Positions 8,606-18,300 of a stretch of DNA of 64,000 bases are shown here, one piece after another. This stretch comes from CAZIVP01 sp964542915. GTDB lineage: Bacteria > Calditrichota > Calditrichia > Calditrichales > Calditrichaceae. The notes beneath the pieces are model-generated. The model saw only the letters and a program-made list of their open reading frames with translations. It was not told where the DNA came from and searched no databases. The position numbers and the translations under genes are program-made. Position 1 is the stretch's first letter; each line of letters begins with the position of its first letter. The stretch is taken from the NCBI GenBank assembly GCA_964542915.1, contig CAZIVP010000001.1:372001-436000 (forward strand), written 5' to 3'.

Positions 8606-9004
8606 TCAGGATTTTTTGTTTTCCACCATGGTCTTATAATCCTTCAACACCCGGATGGAGCGAAACAGGATGATGAAATAGACAAGGATCGACACGAATA
8701 ACAGCACGTTGCGCAGGTTATACGAGACCAGCCGGTTCCAGTGCAAAAATCCGCTGGCGAAAATCAGAACGAATAAAATCGTGAGCAATGCCGTGAAGAA
8801 GTTCAGTTTGGGCGTTTGGATTTTGTCGCCGTATTCTTCGCGAAACTTAGCCGCCATAACGAAAAATATCATCACGCCGATCAGCGACGCCCAGATAAAG
8901 CGCGTCACTTCCATCCAGTCGATGGTTTGGAAAATAAAGTAGAACAAGACAAAACCCCAGACGGGCAGCATTTCGATTAACTGTTTGCGCTGCCGCTCTT
9001 CCAT
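8606..9004 (-). CDS. small four-helix membrane protein, unknown function
   Basis: I do not recognise this 132-residue protein. It has four hydrophobic stretches compatible with transmembrane helices: 'VWGFVLFYFIFQTI', 'FIWASLIGVMIFFVM', 'FFTALLTILFVLIFASGFL' and 'NVLLFVSILVYFIILF', with a charged loop after the second and a basic C-terminal tail. The ATG at 9004 is chosen because GGGAGG lies four bases upstream; a TTG four codons earlier overlaps that ribosome binding site. It precedes the thiamine-binding-protein gene on the same strand, but no functional link is evident. Confidence 0.6.
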   Translation of the reverse strand: MEERQRKQLIEMLPVWGFVLFYFIFQTIDWMEVTRFIWASLIGVMIFFVMAAKFREEYGDKIQTPKLNFFTALLTILFVLIFASGFLHWNRLVSYNLRNVLLFVSILVYFIILFRSIRVLKDYKTMVENKKS

Positions 9005-9071
9005 GGTACCTCCCAACCGCTAAATAACCGTCGCCGCGTTCAATATAGGAACAAACAAAATCGAAGGGAAA

Positions 9072-9821
9072 TCAAACCGGTTTACGGGTAACGAAAATTT
9101 GGCGCGGCGATTCGATGTGATACGGCTCGCTTTCGAAGTTGCCGAAAACGTTGATGATTTCGAATCCGATCTTTTCGAGATGGAAACGCAGTTCCGCTAC
9201 GGTGTAATCGCGAATGTGGAAAACACGGTTGATGCGCTGGCCTTCCGGCGTAATAATGAGGCGCTCGTCGGTAATGATGCCCGAAATGGGATTGTGCGAG
9301 TATTTATCCAGGATAATGTAATCGTCGTCCGTCAGATACCAGTCTTTATAGCTTTCGGATTGCAGAAATGAAATGGGATTGAAGTGATCCACGATGAAGT
9401 ATCCGTCCCGTTGCAGGGCGTGATACACGCGGCGCAGGATCTTGAGATTGCGTTTATCTTTGAAGTAGAAAAGCGACGAGAACAGGCTGAAAATGAGATT
9501 ATACTGATTGAAGGCTTCAAAGTCGCGCATGTTGGCTTCGATGAATTGCGCATGCACGCCCAGTTGCTTCGCTTTTTCACGCGCCATCTGAATGTAGAGA
9601 TGGGTCAAATCCAGTCCGTTGACATTCTTAAAGCCGCGCTGCGCAAGCTCCAGCACATGGCGTCCGTGTCCGCATGCCAAATCCAAAATGCTGCTCTCCT
9701 TCTGGACGCCGGTGTGTTCCATGACAAAATCGACTTCTTTTTGGGTGCGTTCCTCCGTGGTGATGGGGCTTATGGATTTCAGATAATACTCATCAAAGAA
9801 CTCTTCGGTCCAATGCATCAT
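9072..9821 (-). CDS. class I SAM-dependent methyltransferase
   Basis: A Rossmann-fold methyltransferase with motif I 'ILDLACGHGRHVLELAQRG', a motif II acidic residue in 'NVNGLDLT', 'FIEANMRDF' and 'FNLIFSLFSS'-like post-I strands, and 'GYFIVDHFNP' at the motif III region. Substrate is unknown; the arrangement is that of small-molecule methyltransferases. Two adjacent ATG codons (9821 and 9818) follow GGAG and are more likely starts than the ATG at 9842. It lies on the minus strand between the AI-2E permease and the membrane protein, separated from both by over 60 bases. Confidence 0.82.
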   Translation of the reverse strand: MMHWTEEFFDEYYLKSISPITTEERTQKEVDFVMEHTGVQKESSILDLACGHGRHVLELAQRGFKNVNGLDLTHLYIQMAREKAKQLGVHAQFIEANMRDFEAFNQYNLIFSLFSSLFYFKDKRNLKILRRVYHALQRDGYFIVDHFNPISFLQSESYKDWYLTDDDYIILDKYSHNPISGIITDERLIITPEGQRINRVFHIRDYTVAELRFHLEKIGFEIINVFGNFESEPYHIESPRQIFVTRKPV

Positions 9822-9974
9822 GACTCCGATTTGTTTGTTCATACAATGCTCAAGACAATGCGCTGAGCCTCAGGGAATGAAACTTACAAATCATACGCAC
9901 CTTTTTGAAATTAATTTAAAGCTCGAAAACCAATGGCGGCTCAGGAAAGGATGCATCCGTCCCGCAACCTCTTT

Positions 9975-11012
9975 TTAAACAAGCCGGTACTTGCGAAAAG
10001 CGTTGTAAACTTCCCCGAATAATACCTTCAGGATGCCCGTAGCGGGTACGGCCAGCAACATGCCCAGAATGCCGAAAAACTGTCCGCCGATAATAACCGC
10101 AAAGATGACGATCAGCGGGTGCAAATTAACGCTCTTCGCCACCACCAGCGGCTGGATGAGCACATTGTCCATCAACTGGATAACGGCAAAGGCCGCCGCC
10201 ACCAGTAATATGGTTTCGGTGGCGCCGCCGTTCAGAAGCACAACCACCATGGCGGTTAACGCTCCGACCAGCGGTCCCACATACGGAATTAAGTTGGCCA
10301 GCCCGGCGAACATCCCGATCAGGACGTTATAACGCACGTTCAGAATCCACAATGCGATGATCGACAGGGCGCCCACAATCAGGGCGTCGAAAAACTGGCC
10401 GCGCAGATAGCCGCCCAGTTGCAGATCGATTTTATAAATAATGTTCAGACTCATCTCGAAATAGCGGTTGGGAATGAGGCCCACCAACGATTTTTTAATG
10501 TGGCGGCCGTCCTTCAGCAAAAAAAACACGGCAAACGGGATGATCACCAGCGTGGTTACCAGCGAGACAACGCTGCCCACGATCGAGAAGAACGACTCCG
10601 AAAACTGCTTTAAGCCCTGGTTGATATAGGCCTGCACGTCGATGGGTTCGGCGTTGACCATGGGAATGGCGTCGTTAATGAGGGCGTTGATGCGTTCGAA
10701 GTAAACCGAACCGGCGCCCGAAGTAATGCCATGCTGAATATGGACGATCTCCTTGATGAGCAGCGGAATCAGATAGACGCCCAGCAGGATCAGGAGTAAG
10801 GAAAGGGCGAGGAAAATCGTCGCCGTGGCCTGTAACCGCGACATGCCCCGGTATTCCAGATGACCGGCGACCGGGTTCAGAATGTAGGCGATCAGCAGTG
10901 CGATGATGAGGATGGTAATGGTCTGGTGCAGGGCGAAAAGCAGCCAGCCAATGGCTGCGATGAAGAGCAGCGCGATGAAAAATTTGAATACGCGGCTTAT
11001 GGTAAGATCCAT
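9975..11012 (-). CDS. AI-2E family transporter
   Basis: This 345-residue integral membrane protein has the AI-2E/PerM family layout: two N-terminal helices ('FFIALLFIAAIGWLLFAL', 'TITILIIALLIAYILNPV'), a large soluble loop, then several C-terminal helices with the conserved 'NLIPYVGPLVGALTAM' and 'LHPLIVIFAVIIGGQFFGI' segments. Family members have been linked to export of autoinducer-2 or to sodium/proton antiport; the substrate is not predictable here. Its start lies one or two bases behind the stop of the cyclic-nucleotide-binding gene, so the two are cotranscribed and probably coupled. Confidence 0.9.
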   Translation of the reverse strand: MDLTISRVFKFFIALLFIAAIGWLLFALHQTITILIIALLIAYILNPVAGHLEYRGMSRLQATATIFLALSLLLILLGVYLIPLLIKEIVHIQHGITSGAGSVYFERINALINDAIPMVNAEPIDVQAYINQGLKQFSESFFSIVGSVVSLVTTLVIIPFAVFFLLKDGRHIKKSLVGLIPNRYFEMSLNIIYKIDLQLGGYLRGQFFDALIVGALSIIALWILNVRYNVLIGMFAGLANLIPYVGPLVGALTAMVVVLLNGGATETILLVAAAFAVIQLMDNVLIQPLVVAKSVNLHPLIVIFAVIIGGQFFGILGMLLAVPATGILKVLFGEVYNAFRKYRLV

Positions 11013-11013
11013 T

Positions 11014-11544
11014 TCAGTTTCCTTCCGGCGTGTTTTCGCGTTCCATCAGTTTAAGCTTTAGTTGCCGGTTTTCCATATTGGTCTGCCGCAGGCGTTCGGC
11101 GATCATCTGCGCAAGCCGCTGTAGTATTTTGTTACCGGTACGGGGATCGGTTTCCAGCAAGCTGAACAGATCGGGCTGGAAAAATCCCAGCATCTTTAAC
11201 GGCGTTTTGACGATGGCGGAGGCGGTGCGGGGCGATTCCAGAAGCAGCGCCATCTCTCCGAAGAAGTCGCCGTCGCTTAAAACCGCCAGTAATTTTTGCT
11301 CATTACCGATACAGATATGCACCTGGCCGCTTTCGATAATGTACATGCCCATGCCGGGCTCGCCTTCGGAAAAGATGGTCTCGTCCGGGCGGTATGTGCG
11401 CCGGTGCAGGATACGTTCCACGGCCTTGAGTTCTTTTTTCTTCAAATCCTGAAATATGGGGATGCGTCGCAGGACGGTATAAATGCTTTCCTGTTTGGTA
11501 TCGCTTTTTTTAAAGATATTGCTCCATACGGTGTCTTCGCTCAT
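11014..11544 (-). CDS. cyclic-nucleotide-binding domain protein
   Basis: The 176-residue protein contains one cNMP-binding beta-barrel: 'IPIFQDLKKKELKAVERIL', 'DETIFSEGEPGMGMYIIESG', and the phosphate-binding cassette 'DGDFFGEMALLLESPRTASA' (FGEMALL...PRTA). There is no DNA-binding helix-turn-helix behind it; the C-terminus is a charged helix ('MIAERLRQTNMENRQLKLKL'), perhaps a coiled coil. It is the first gene of a pair with the AI-2E permease, so it may sense a nucleotide ligand and regulate that protein. Ligand unknown. Confidence 0.85.
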   Translation of the reverse strand: MSEDTVWSNIFKKSDTKQESIYTVLRRIPIFQDLKKKELKAVERILHRRTYRPDETIFSEGEPGMGMYIIESGQVHICIGNEQKLLAVLSDGDFFGEMALLLESPRTASAIVKTPLKMLGFFQPDLFSLLETDPRTGNKILQRLAQMIAERLRQTNMENRQLKLKLMERENTPEGN

Positions 11545-11857
11545 TTCAGCTCCACGTGAAAAGGATTAAACTATTTCGGTTGTAGTCGTTATGCAATTTA
11601 CGCTGATTCCAATATGATGGCAATATAGATGGTGTATAATAAATCACACAATAAGCGCTTTCAATTTTGATTTGAAAATAATAAATTTGTTATATGCAAC
11701 GTTTTTAGGCATACGTCGATTCCGGCGGGAAAGATGCGACCAAGGGATGTTATCGATGTTCGGGAAGACACTGTCTGCGACTGCATACGGCACGAATGTT
11801 TTTCCGAAACAATCGATTCCAATAAAATAAGTTGCCTTTAAAATCGGAGGATGTATT
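11545..11857. other. intergenic region between divergent genes
   Basis: This 313-base AT-rich stretch separates the minus-strand CNBD/AI-2E pair from the plus-strand peptidase group and must carry promoters for both. A TATAAT hexamer at 11635-11640 could serve as a plus-strand -10 element, but no convincing -35 hexamer lies at the right distance. No gene, repeat or RNA was recognised. Confidence 0.5.
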
Positions 11858-13015
11858 ATGCGAACAATCCAAATGATTTTGCTCCTGTTACTGGCATTGC
11901 AGTTGTTACAAGCCCAGGACAAGGCAAAATACGATGAAAAATTTATCTGGGACCGCGAACGCACCATTTTAACGGCGGACTTTTCGGATGTCGAACATCC
12001 CGAACTGGCGGACTTCGAACGAAAGGTGTTCCATTTCGATCCCATTCGGCAGGACACCGCCGGCACGTGCTGGGCGTTTGCCAGTACGTCATTTATTGAA
12101 TCCGAGATCTATCGTTTGCACGACAAGAAAATCAAGCTTTCGGAATTGTATACCGTCTTCTGGGAGTATGTGGAAAAAGCGCGCCGATTCATCAAAGAAG
12201 AAGGCGATTCCAGGTTCGGACAGGGCTCTGAGGCCAACGCAACCCTTCTTCGTATGAAACAATACGGCTGCGTGCCGGCGGAAGCCTATACGGGGTTGTT
12301 AGATGATCAAACGGTGCACAACCACGAACAGATGTTTAAAGAGATGCGCGATTATCTGCGATACCTCAAAGACTACGATTACTGGGATGAAACGGTAGCC
12401 CTTAATCAAATCAAAACGATTCTGGTCAAATATATGGGCGAACCGCCGAATTCCTTTAAATATGAAGGGCAAATCTACACTCCGAAATTATTTCTGAAAG
12501 AAGTCTGTCAGATCAATCCCGATGACTATGTGGGCTTTATGTCCACCCTTAAAACGCCGTTCTACGAGAAAGGTGAATTTGATGTGCCCGATAACTGGTG
12601 GCATTCCGACGATTATCACAATATACCGTTAGATGATTTTTACCAGGCGATCAAATCGTCCATTCAAAACGGCTATTCCGTTTGTATTGGCGGCGATGTG
12701 AGCGAGCCCGGCAAATACGGTTGGGAAGACATCGCCGTAGTTGTGCCTTGGGATATCAAAAGCGAAGACATCGATCAGAGCGCCCGCGAACTGCGCTTCT
12801 ACAATAAAACGACCACCGACGATCACGGCGTGCATCTGGTCGGTTACACAGAGCAGAACGGGCGGGATTGGTTTCTGATAAAAGATTCCGGTTCCAGTTC
12901 CCATTACGGGGATTACAAAGGTTACTACTTTTTCCGCGGCGATTTTGTTAAGCTCAAAATGTTAACGTTTATGGTGCATAAAGATGCCGTGGAATCGTTG
13001 TTACAACAATTTTAG
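11858..13015 (+). CDS. exported C1 (papain/bleomycin hydrolase-like) cysteine peptidase
   Basis: The start follows GGAGG and is followed by a signal peptide ('MILLLLLALQLLQAQ'). The mature protein has the papain-fold oxyanion and nucleophile motif 'QDTAGTCWAFAS' (Cys71) and a histidine motif 'DHGVHLVGY' (His323), with a 250-residue spacing that fits the C1B bleomycin-hydrolase/aminopeptidase C branch better than papain. The usual third catalytic residue, Asn in 'KNSWG', reads 'KDSGS' here (Asp343), so the orienting Asn is replaced by Asp and the following Trp is lost. It is the first of three exported peptidases on this strand and probably degrades peptides in the periplasm. Activity is likely but not certain given that substitution. 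Confidence 0.85.
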   Translation: MRTIQMILLLLLALQLLQAQDKAKYDEKFIWDRERTILTADFSDVEHPELADFERKVFHFDPIRQDTAGTCWAFASTSFIESEIYRLHDKKIKLSELYTVFWEYVEKARRFIKEEGDSRFGQGSEANATLLRMKQYGCVPAEAYTGLLDDQTVHNHEQMFKEMRDYLRYLKDYDYWDETVALNQIKTILVKYMGEPPNSFKYEGQIYTPKLFLKEVCQINPDDYVGFMSTLKTPFYEKGEFDVPDNWWHSDDYHNIPLDDFYQAIKSSIQNGYSVCIGGDVSEPGKYGWEDIAVVVPWDIKSEDIDQSARELRFYNKTTTDDHGVHLVGYTEQNGRDWFLIKDSGSSSHYGDYKGYYFFRGDFVKLKMLTFMVHKDAVESLLQQF

Positions 13016-13239
13016 AGGGAGCCCTCATGACATTTGTCCCTGAGTTGATGAAGGCCTGTTCGATCTACTTTGACGGTACTTAATAGCTTCTTCTGATGAG
13101 AAACTAAACATATCGGGAAAGAGTCTGAAGCCAAGTTAGAAAGGACTTGAATGCTGAAGTTTGAAAAATGCCTAAGGCCGGCGATCATTCGGAAATAGAA
13201 AATTGAACGGATCAATACATCAAATGACGGAGGTTCGTT

Positions 13240-15372
13240 ATGCGCAGTTTAATATTACTCATGTTAACATCGGTCCTGCTTGTATTTGGCGAGGAAGGCA
13301 TGTGGCTGCCCACCCAAATCAAGGATCTGCCATTGAAGGAAAAAGGCATGCAAATCGAAGCGGCCGAGCTTTTCATTGATGGTAAACCTAAACTGGCAAA
13401 GGCCGTGGTTAACCTAGGCGGCGGGACAGCCGAACTGGTTTCCAAAGACGGATTGCTTCTCACCAACCACCATGTTGCCTTTGGCGCTGTTCAACGCGCC
13501 TCCACCAAGGGAACCAATTACATTGAGGAAGGATTTCTGGCCAAAACCCGGGAGGATGAAATACAGGCGCCCGGCTATTATGCCAAAGTTTTGAAAGAAG
13601 TGCGTGATGTGACCGATGCGGTCATCGCAGTCCGTGAGAATATCGACGATCCGGTGGAACGCCGACGGGCTGTTAAAACCAAAATAAAAGAGATGGAAGA
13701 GCAAATCGAAGGTGACCGGGACGATCTGGACGCCAATATCGCCGAGATGTATAACGGCCGGCAGTATTTGTTGTATCTCTATCAACGGTTCGATGATATC
13801 CGCATCGTTTATGTACCACCGAAATCGATCGGTAATTACGGCGGCGATGTGGATAACTGGATGTGGCCCCGCCATACCGGTGATTTTGCCTTTATGCGGA
13901 TTTATATGAGTCCGGAAGGCCGCGGCCGCGAATATAATGAAAACAACGTGCCTTACCAGGCCGAGGCCTGGCTGAAAATAGCATCGCAGCCGCTGAAACC
14001 CGGCGACTTTACCTTTATTATGGGCTATCCGGGCCGGACCACCCGCTACCGCACTTCATACTCCGTGGACTATTATCAAAATTATCACTACCCCAACGCC
14101 ATTGAAAATTACAAGGAACTGGTGGACATGCTGGAACAAAAATCGGACGAATCGAAACAGGTTGCGGTAAAGGTGGCGAGTCTGATCAAGGGCCTGAATA
14201 ACGTCATTAAGAATTATAAAGGCAACCTGGACGGTATGCGGGAGCAAAACTTTTTCAAACAAAAGCAGGCCTTTGAACAGGATGTACGGCGTTTTATCCA
14301 AAAAGACCCGCAGCACAGGGAACGGTTTGGAAATCTTTTTAAAGAGATCGAAGCGGTCTATGACAAAATAAACGCCCATCGCGAACGCGATTTTATTCTG
14401 GGCTCCATGCGGTGGACCGCGGGTACGCTGACCAGCATGGCCAACAACATCATGTATGTGGCGCACCAACGGGCCCTGCCCGAAGATGAGCGGGACCCCG
14501 AGTTTTCCGAAAAAGATGTGCAGCGCCGTTTGCAGCGCCTGAAATTTTCGTATATGAACTACAATGCCGGCGTCGATCAAATGTTGTTCACGCGCATGCT
14601 GAACAAAGTGTTCAACCTGCCTGAAAAACAACGCATCGAAACGCTTCAGTACGTACAGGATGAGTACGAATCGCTCGACCGGTTCGTACAAACGGTATTT
14701 GAAAACACGCAGCTGGACAGCGTCGCCCACGTTAAATCCCTGTACGACAAATCCCTGAAAGAATTGCAGGACAGCGACGACCCGCTGTTAAAATTCGCCG
14801 AAGCCCTCTATCCTGAATTCAAGGCGAAAAGAGAACGGGATCGCATGGTAGAAGCGCGATTGACGGAGCTCAGGCGTAAATACATGACGCTTCTGAAGTC
14901 GTATCAGGACGAAATGCTCTATCCCGACGCCAACGGTACGATGCGTTTCACATACGGCTACGTAAAGGGCTATAGCCCCAAAGATGCGGTTTGGTATAAA
15001 CCGTTCACAACCCTTTCCGGCGTTATGGAGAAGGATACGGGCGAACCGCCGTTCGACGTACCGGAAACATTGAAAACGCTCCATAGCAACAACAATTTTG
15101 GCGGTTGGGAAGCCGAACATTTGAAAGATGTTCCGGTTGCGTTTACCCATACGTGCGACATCACCGGCGGCAACAGCGGAAGCCCCGTTCTGAACGCCAG
15201 AGGGAATCTGGTTGGTATCGCATTCGACGGCAATTATGAAGCGTTGATCAGCGACTGGAAATACCTGCCGGATATTCAACGCACCATTTCCGTGGATATA
15301 CGCTATGTATTGTTTATAACCGAAAAGTTTGGACAGGCCGAACGCATACTCAAAGAGATCGGCGTTAAATAA
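13240..15372 (+). CDS. S46 family dipeptidyl-peptidase (DPP7/DPP11 type)
   Basis: This 710-residue exported serine peptidase releases N-terminal dipeptides in the periplasm. A short signal peptide ends near VFG-EEG. The S46 signatures are 'GMWLPTQI' near the N-terminus, 'GLLLTNHHVAFG' with the catalytic His (residue 77 or 78), 'VDNWMWPRHTGDFAFMRIY' in the body, and 'GGNSGSPVLN' with the nucleophile Ser646. Residue 664 in 'AFDGNYEA' is Gly, the state known for DPP7-like enzymes preferring hydrophobic residues, whereas DPP11 enzymes have Arg there for acidic residues. A GGAGG ribosome binding site precedes the start. The 224 bases before it hold no gene. Confidence 0.93.
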   Translation: MRSLILLMLTSVLLVFGEEGMWLPTQIKDLPLKEKGMQIEAAELFIDGKPKLAKAVVNLGGGTAELVSKDGLLLTNHHVAFGAVQRASTKGTNYIEEGFLAKTREDEIQAPGYYAKVLKEVRDVTDAVIAVRENIDDPVERRRAVKTKIKEMEEQIEGDRDDLDANIAEMYNGRQYLLYLYQRFDDIRIVYVPPKSIGNYGGDVDNWMWPRHTGDFAFMRIYMSPEGRGREYNENNVPYQAEAWLKIASQPLKPGDFTFIMGYPGRTTRYRTSYSVDYYQNYHYPNAIENYKELVDMLEQKSDESKQVAVKVASLIKGLNNVIKNYKGNLDGMREQNFFKQKQAFEQDVRRFIQKDPQHRERFGNLFKEIEAVYDKINAHRERDFILGSMRWTAGTLTSMANNIMYVAHQRALPEDERDPEFSEKDVQRRLQRLKFSYMNYNAGVDQMLFTRMLNKVFNLPEKQRIETLQYVQDEYESLDRFVQTVFENTQLDSVAHVKSLYDKSLKELQDSDDPLLKFAEALYPEFKAKRERDRMVEARLTELRRKYMTLLKSYQDEMLYPDANGTMRFTYGYVKGYSPKDAVWYKPFTTLSGVMEKDTGEPPFDVPETLKTLHSNNNFGGWEAEHLKDVPVAFTHTCDITGGNSGSPVLNARGNLVGIAFDGNYEALISDWKYLPDIQRTISVDIRYVLFITEKFGQAERILKEIGVK

Positions 15373-15387
15373 ACAACGGAGAGCTCC

Positions 15388-18300
15388 ATGAAAAACGTAA
15401 TTGTTGTACTATTGCTTAGCATACTGTGTATTCCCTTTTTACATGCACAGCCTGGCGAAAGCGACGCCGCCTTATTGTTACGTTCGCCGACCATTCATCA
15501 GGACGGCATTGCGTTCACTTATGCCGGCGATATTTGGTTGATTTCTAAAAATGACAATAGCAGGCCGAAACGATTGACCGTCCACCCCGGCGTCGAATCC
15601 AATCCTGTTTTTTCACCAGACGGCAAATGGATCGCCTTCAGCGGCGATTATTACGGCAATACCGATGTATACCTCGTCCCGGCGGAAGGCGGTAATCCGC
15701 TCCGCCTGACGTATCATCCCGATGCGGATCAGGTGCGCGGCTGGGGCCCGGACGGGAAAAAGGTCCTCTTCGCCTCGTCGCGCAAATCGGTGAGTCAGCG
15801 CTACCGGCGTTTGTTTACCGTATCCATCAGCGGCGGTCTGCCCGACGTGTTGCCGATGCCCATGGCGGAGCGCGCTTCGTTCGCGCCGGACGGCGGCCGC
15901 ATCGCCTATACGCCGCTTCGCGAAGCGTTCCATACCTGGAAGAATTATCGCGGCGGGATGACCACGCCCATCTGGCTGTTCGATCTGCAAACGCATGAAA
16001 AAGTCGAAATTCCGCACGAAAACGCCAGCGACGCCCGTCCCAAATGGGTCGGGAATACCGTCTATTTTATGTCGGATCGCGGCGGCGATATGAATCTTTA
16101 CGCCTATCATGTCGATGAAGAGCGTTTGCAACAGCTCACCCGGCATGACGATTTCGATGTCAAAGATTTTGATGTTTACGCAGACGAAGTGGTTTACGAG
16201 CAGGCGGGACGGCTGCATCTGTTAAGCACGAAAACCGGGAGCCGCGAGACCCTGCATGTGGCTATTGATGCGGATATACCCGGGACGCGGCCGCATTACG
16301 TGAAAGCGAAAGATTTTATACAGCAGGCCGAAATTTCGCCCACCGGCGTCCGCGCCGTATTTTCAGCGCGCGGCGATATTTTGACCCTTCCGGCTGAAAA
16401 AGGCAATTTCCGCAATATCACCAAAACGCCGGGTGTTTGTGAACGTTATCCGGCCTGGTCGCCCGATGGCAGCCGCATCGCCTATTTCTCCGATGAAGGC
16501 GGCGAATATCATTTGCGTTTGCGCGATCCCAAAGGGCTTCAGGAAGCCCGCATCATCAAAATCGACAATCCGACGTTTTTTTACAAACCCTTATGGTCGC
16601 CGGATAATCAGAAAATCGCCTTCACCGATAAGAAGAAGAACCTGTATTATCTGAATCTCGAAACGGAACAATTGCATCAAATCGATTCCGATACTTACAG
16701 CCAACCCGACCGCAGCATGGATCCGGTCTGGTCGCCGGATAGCCGCTGGATCGCCTTCACCAAACGTCTGGAAAACCACATGCGTGCGGTATTCGTTTAT
16801 GATCTGAAAAACGGTCGTTGCCATCAGATTACCGACGGAATGAGCGATGCTACCGCCGCTTCGTTCAGCCGCGACGGCAAATATCTCTTTTTTGCGGCCA
16901 GTACGGATTTTGCGCTGAATACGGCCTGGTTGGATCTGTCCTCCTACAAACAGCGCGTTACACGTAGTTTGTATGCGGTCGTTTTGCAGAAAGACCAACC
17001 CTCGCCGTTTGCACCGGAAAGCGATGATGAAAACAGGGATGAGAACAACAACAAAGCGGACAATGAAAAGCAGGATAAAGAAGCGCAAACGGTTCAGGTG
17101 GCAATCGATTTTGAGGGCATCGGTCAGCGCATTGTGGACCTGCCGGCGCCAAACCGTACCTATCATCGTTTGCAGAGCGCAGAAGACGGTTATCTCTTTT
17201 ACCTGGAAGATATCCCCGATAAAAAAACCTTAACGCTGCACCGCTTTGATATGAACAAACGCGAAAACAAGCCCTTCCTGGATGGCATCCGAAATTACTG
17301 GATTTCGGCTGATGGCAAGAAAGTGCTTTATCAAGGGCCGAATACCATCTATGGTGTTGTAGACGCTGCAGGTGATGCAAACGTGGGGGACGGTAAACTG
17401 AATATGGATGAGATGGAAGTGCGGGTGGAGCCGCGCGCCGAATGGGCGCAAATGTTCCGGGAAGTCTGGCGGATTGAGCGCGACTTTTTTTATGCCGAAA
17501 ACATGCACGGACTGGATTGGCGAGCTACCCGCGAAAAATACAAACCGTTTATAAAGCATGTGGGGCATCGTAACGATCTCAACTATCTCTTTGCGCAGAT
17601 GATGGCCGAAATGACCGTTGGACATAATTATGTTGGCGGCGGCGATATGCCCGAGGGCGAGAAGATCAATGTCGGATTGTTGGGCGCCGATTACGAGATC
17701 GCAGACGGTTACTACCGCTTTAAAACGATTTACAGCGGTTTAAACTGGAATCCCGATTTGCGTGCGCCGCTTACCGAACCGGGCGTGAAGGTGAGCGAAG
17801 GCGATTATCTGCTGGCGGTGAACGGTCAAGCCCTTGAACCGCCTCAAAACCTTTTCCGGGCATTTGAGAATACGGCGGGTAAGCAGACCGTCATCACCGT
17901 GAATAACCGCCCGACAATGGAAGACGCCCGCGAAGTAACCGTGGTACCGATCAACAGTGAAGCCGGTTTGCGTAACCGCGCCTGGATCGAAGGCAACCGT
18001 AAACGTGTTGATGAATTGACCGATGGTCGTGTGGCGTATGTATACCTTCCCAATACGGCCGGTGCTGGGTTTGAATATTTCAACCGTTATTACTTTGCTC
18101 AACTCGATAAAGAAGCGGTTATTGTGGACGAACGGTTTAACGGCGGCGGATTTGTGGCGGATTATATCATCGATTTCCTGGACCGGCCGCTGCTGAGTTA
18201 CTGGGCCACCCGGAACGGCAAATCCATCGCTTCGCCCAATGCTTCCATCTTCGGTCCGAAAACGATGATTATCAATCAGTACGCCGGTTCCGGAGGCGAT

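Noticed and set aside
11644..12066. 140-codon minus-strand frame over the C1 peptidase start
   Set aside because: Covers the ribosome binding site and signal peptide of the supported gene and has no motif.
13027..13083. Short 18-codon frame (MTFVPELMKACSIYF...) between the C1 and S46 genes
   Set aside because: Considered as a gene remnant, but it is too short and has no recognisable relative.
14056..14730. 224-codon minus-strand frame inside the S46 peptidase gene
   Set aside because: Antisense shadow without motifs inside a well-supported gene.
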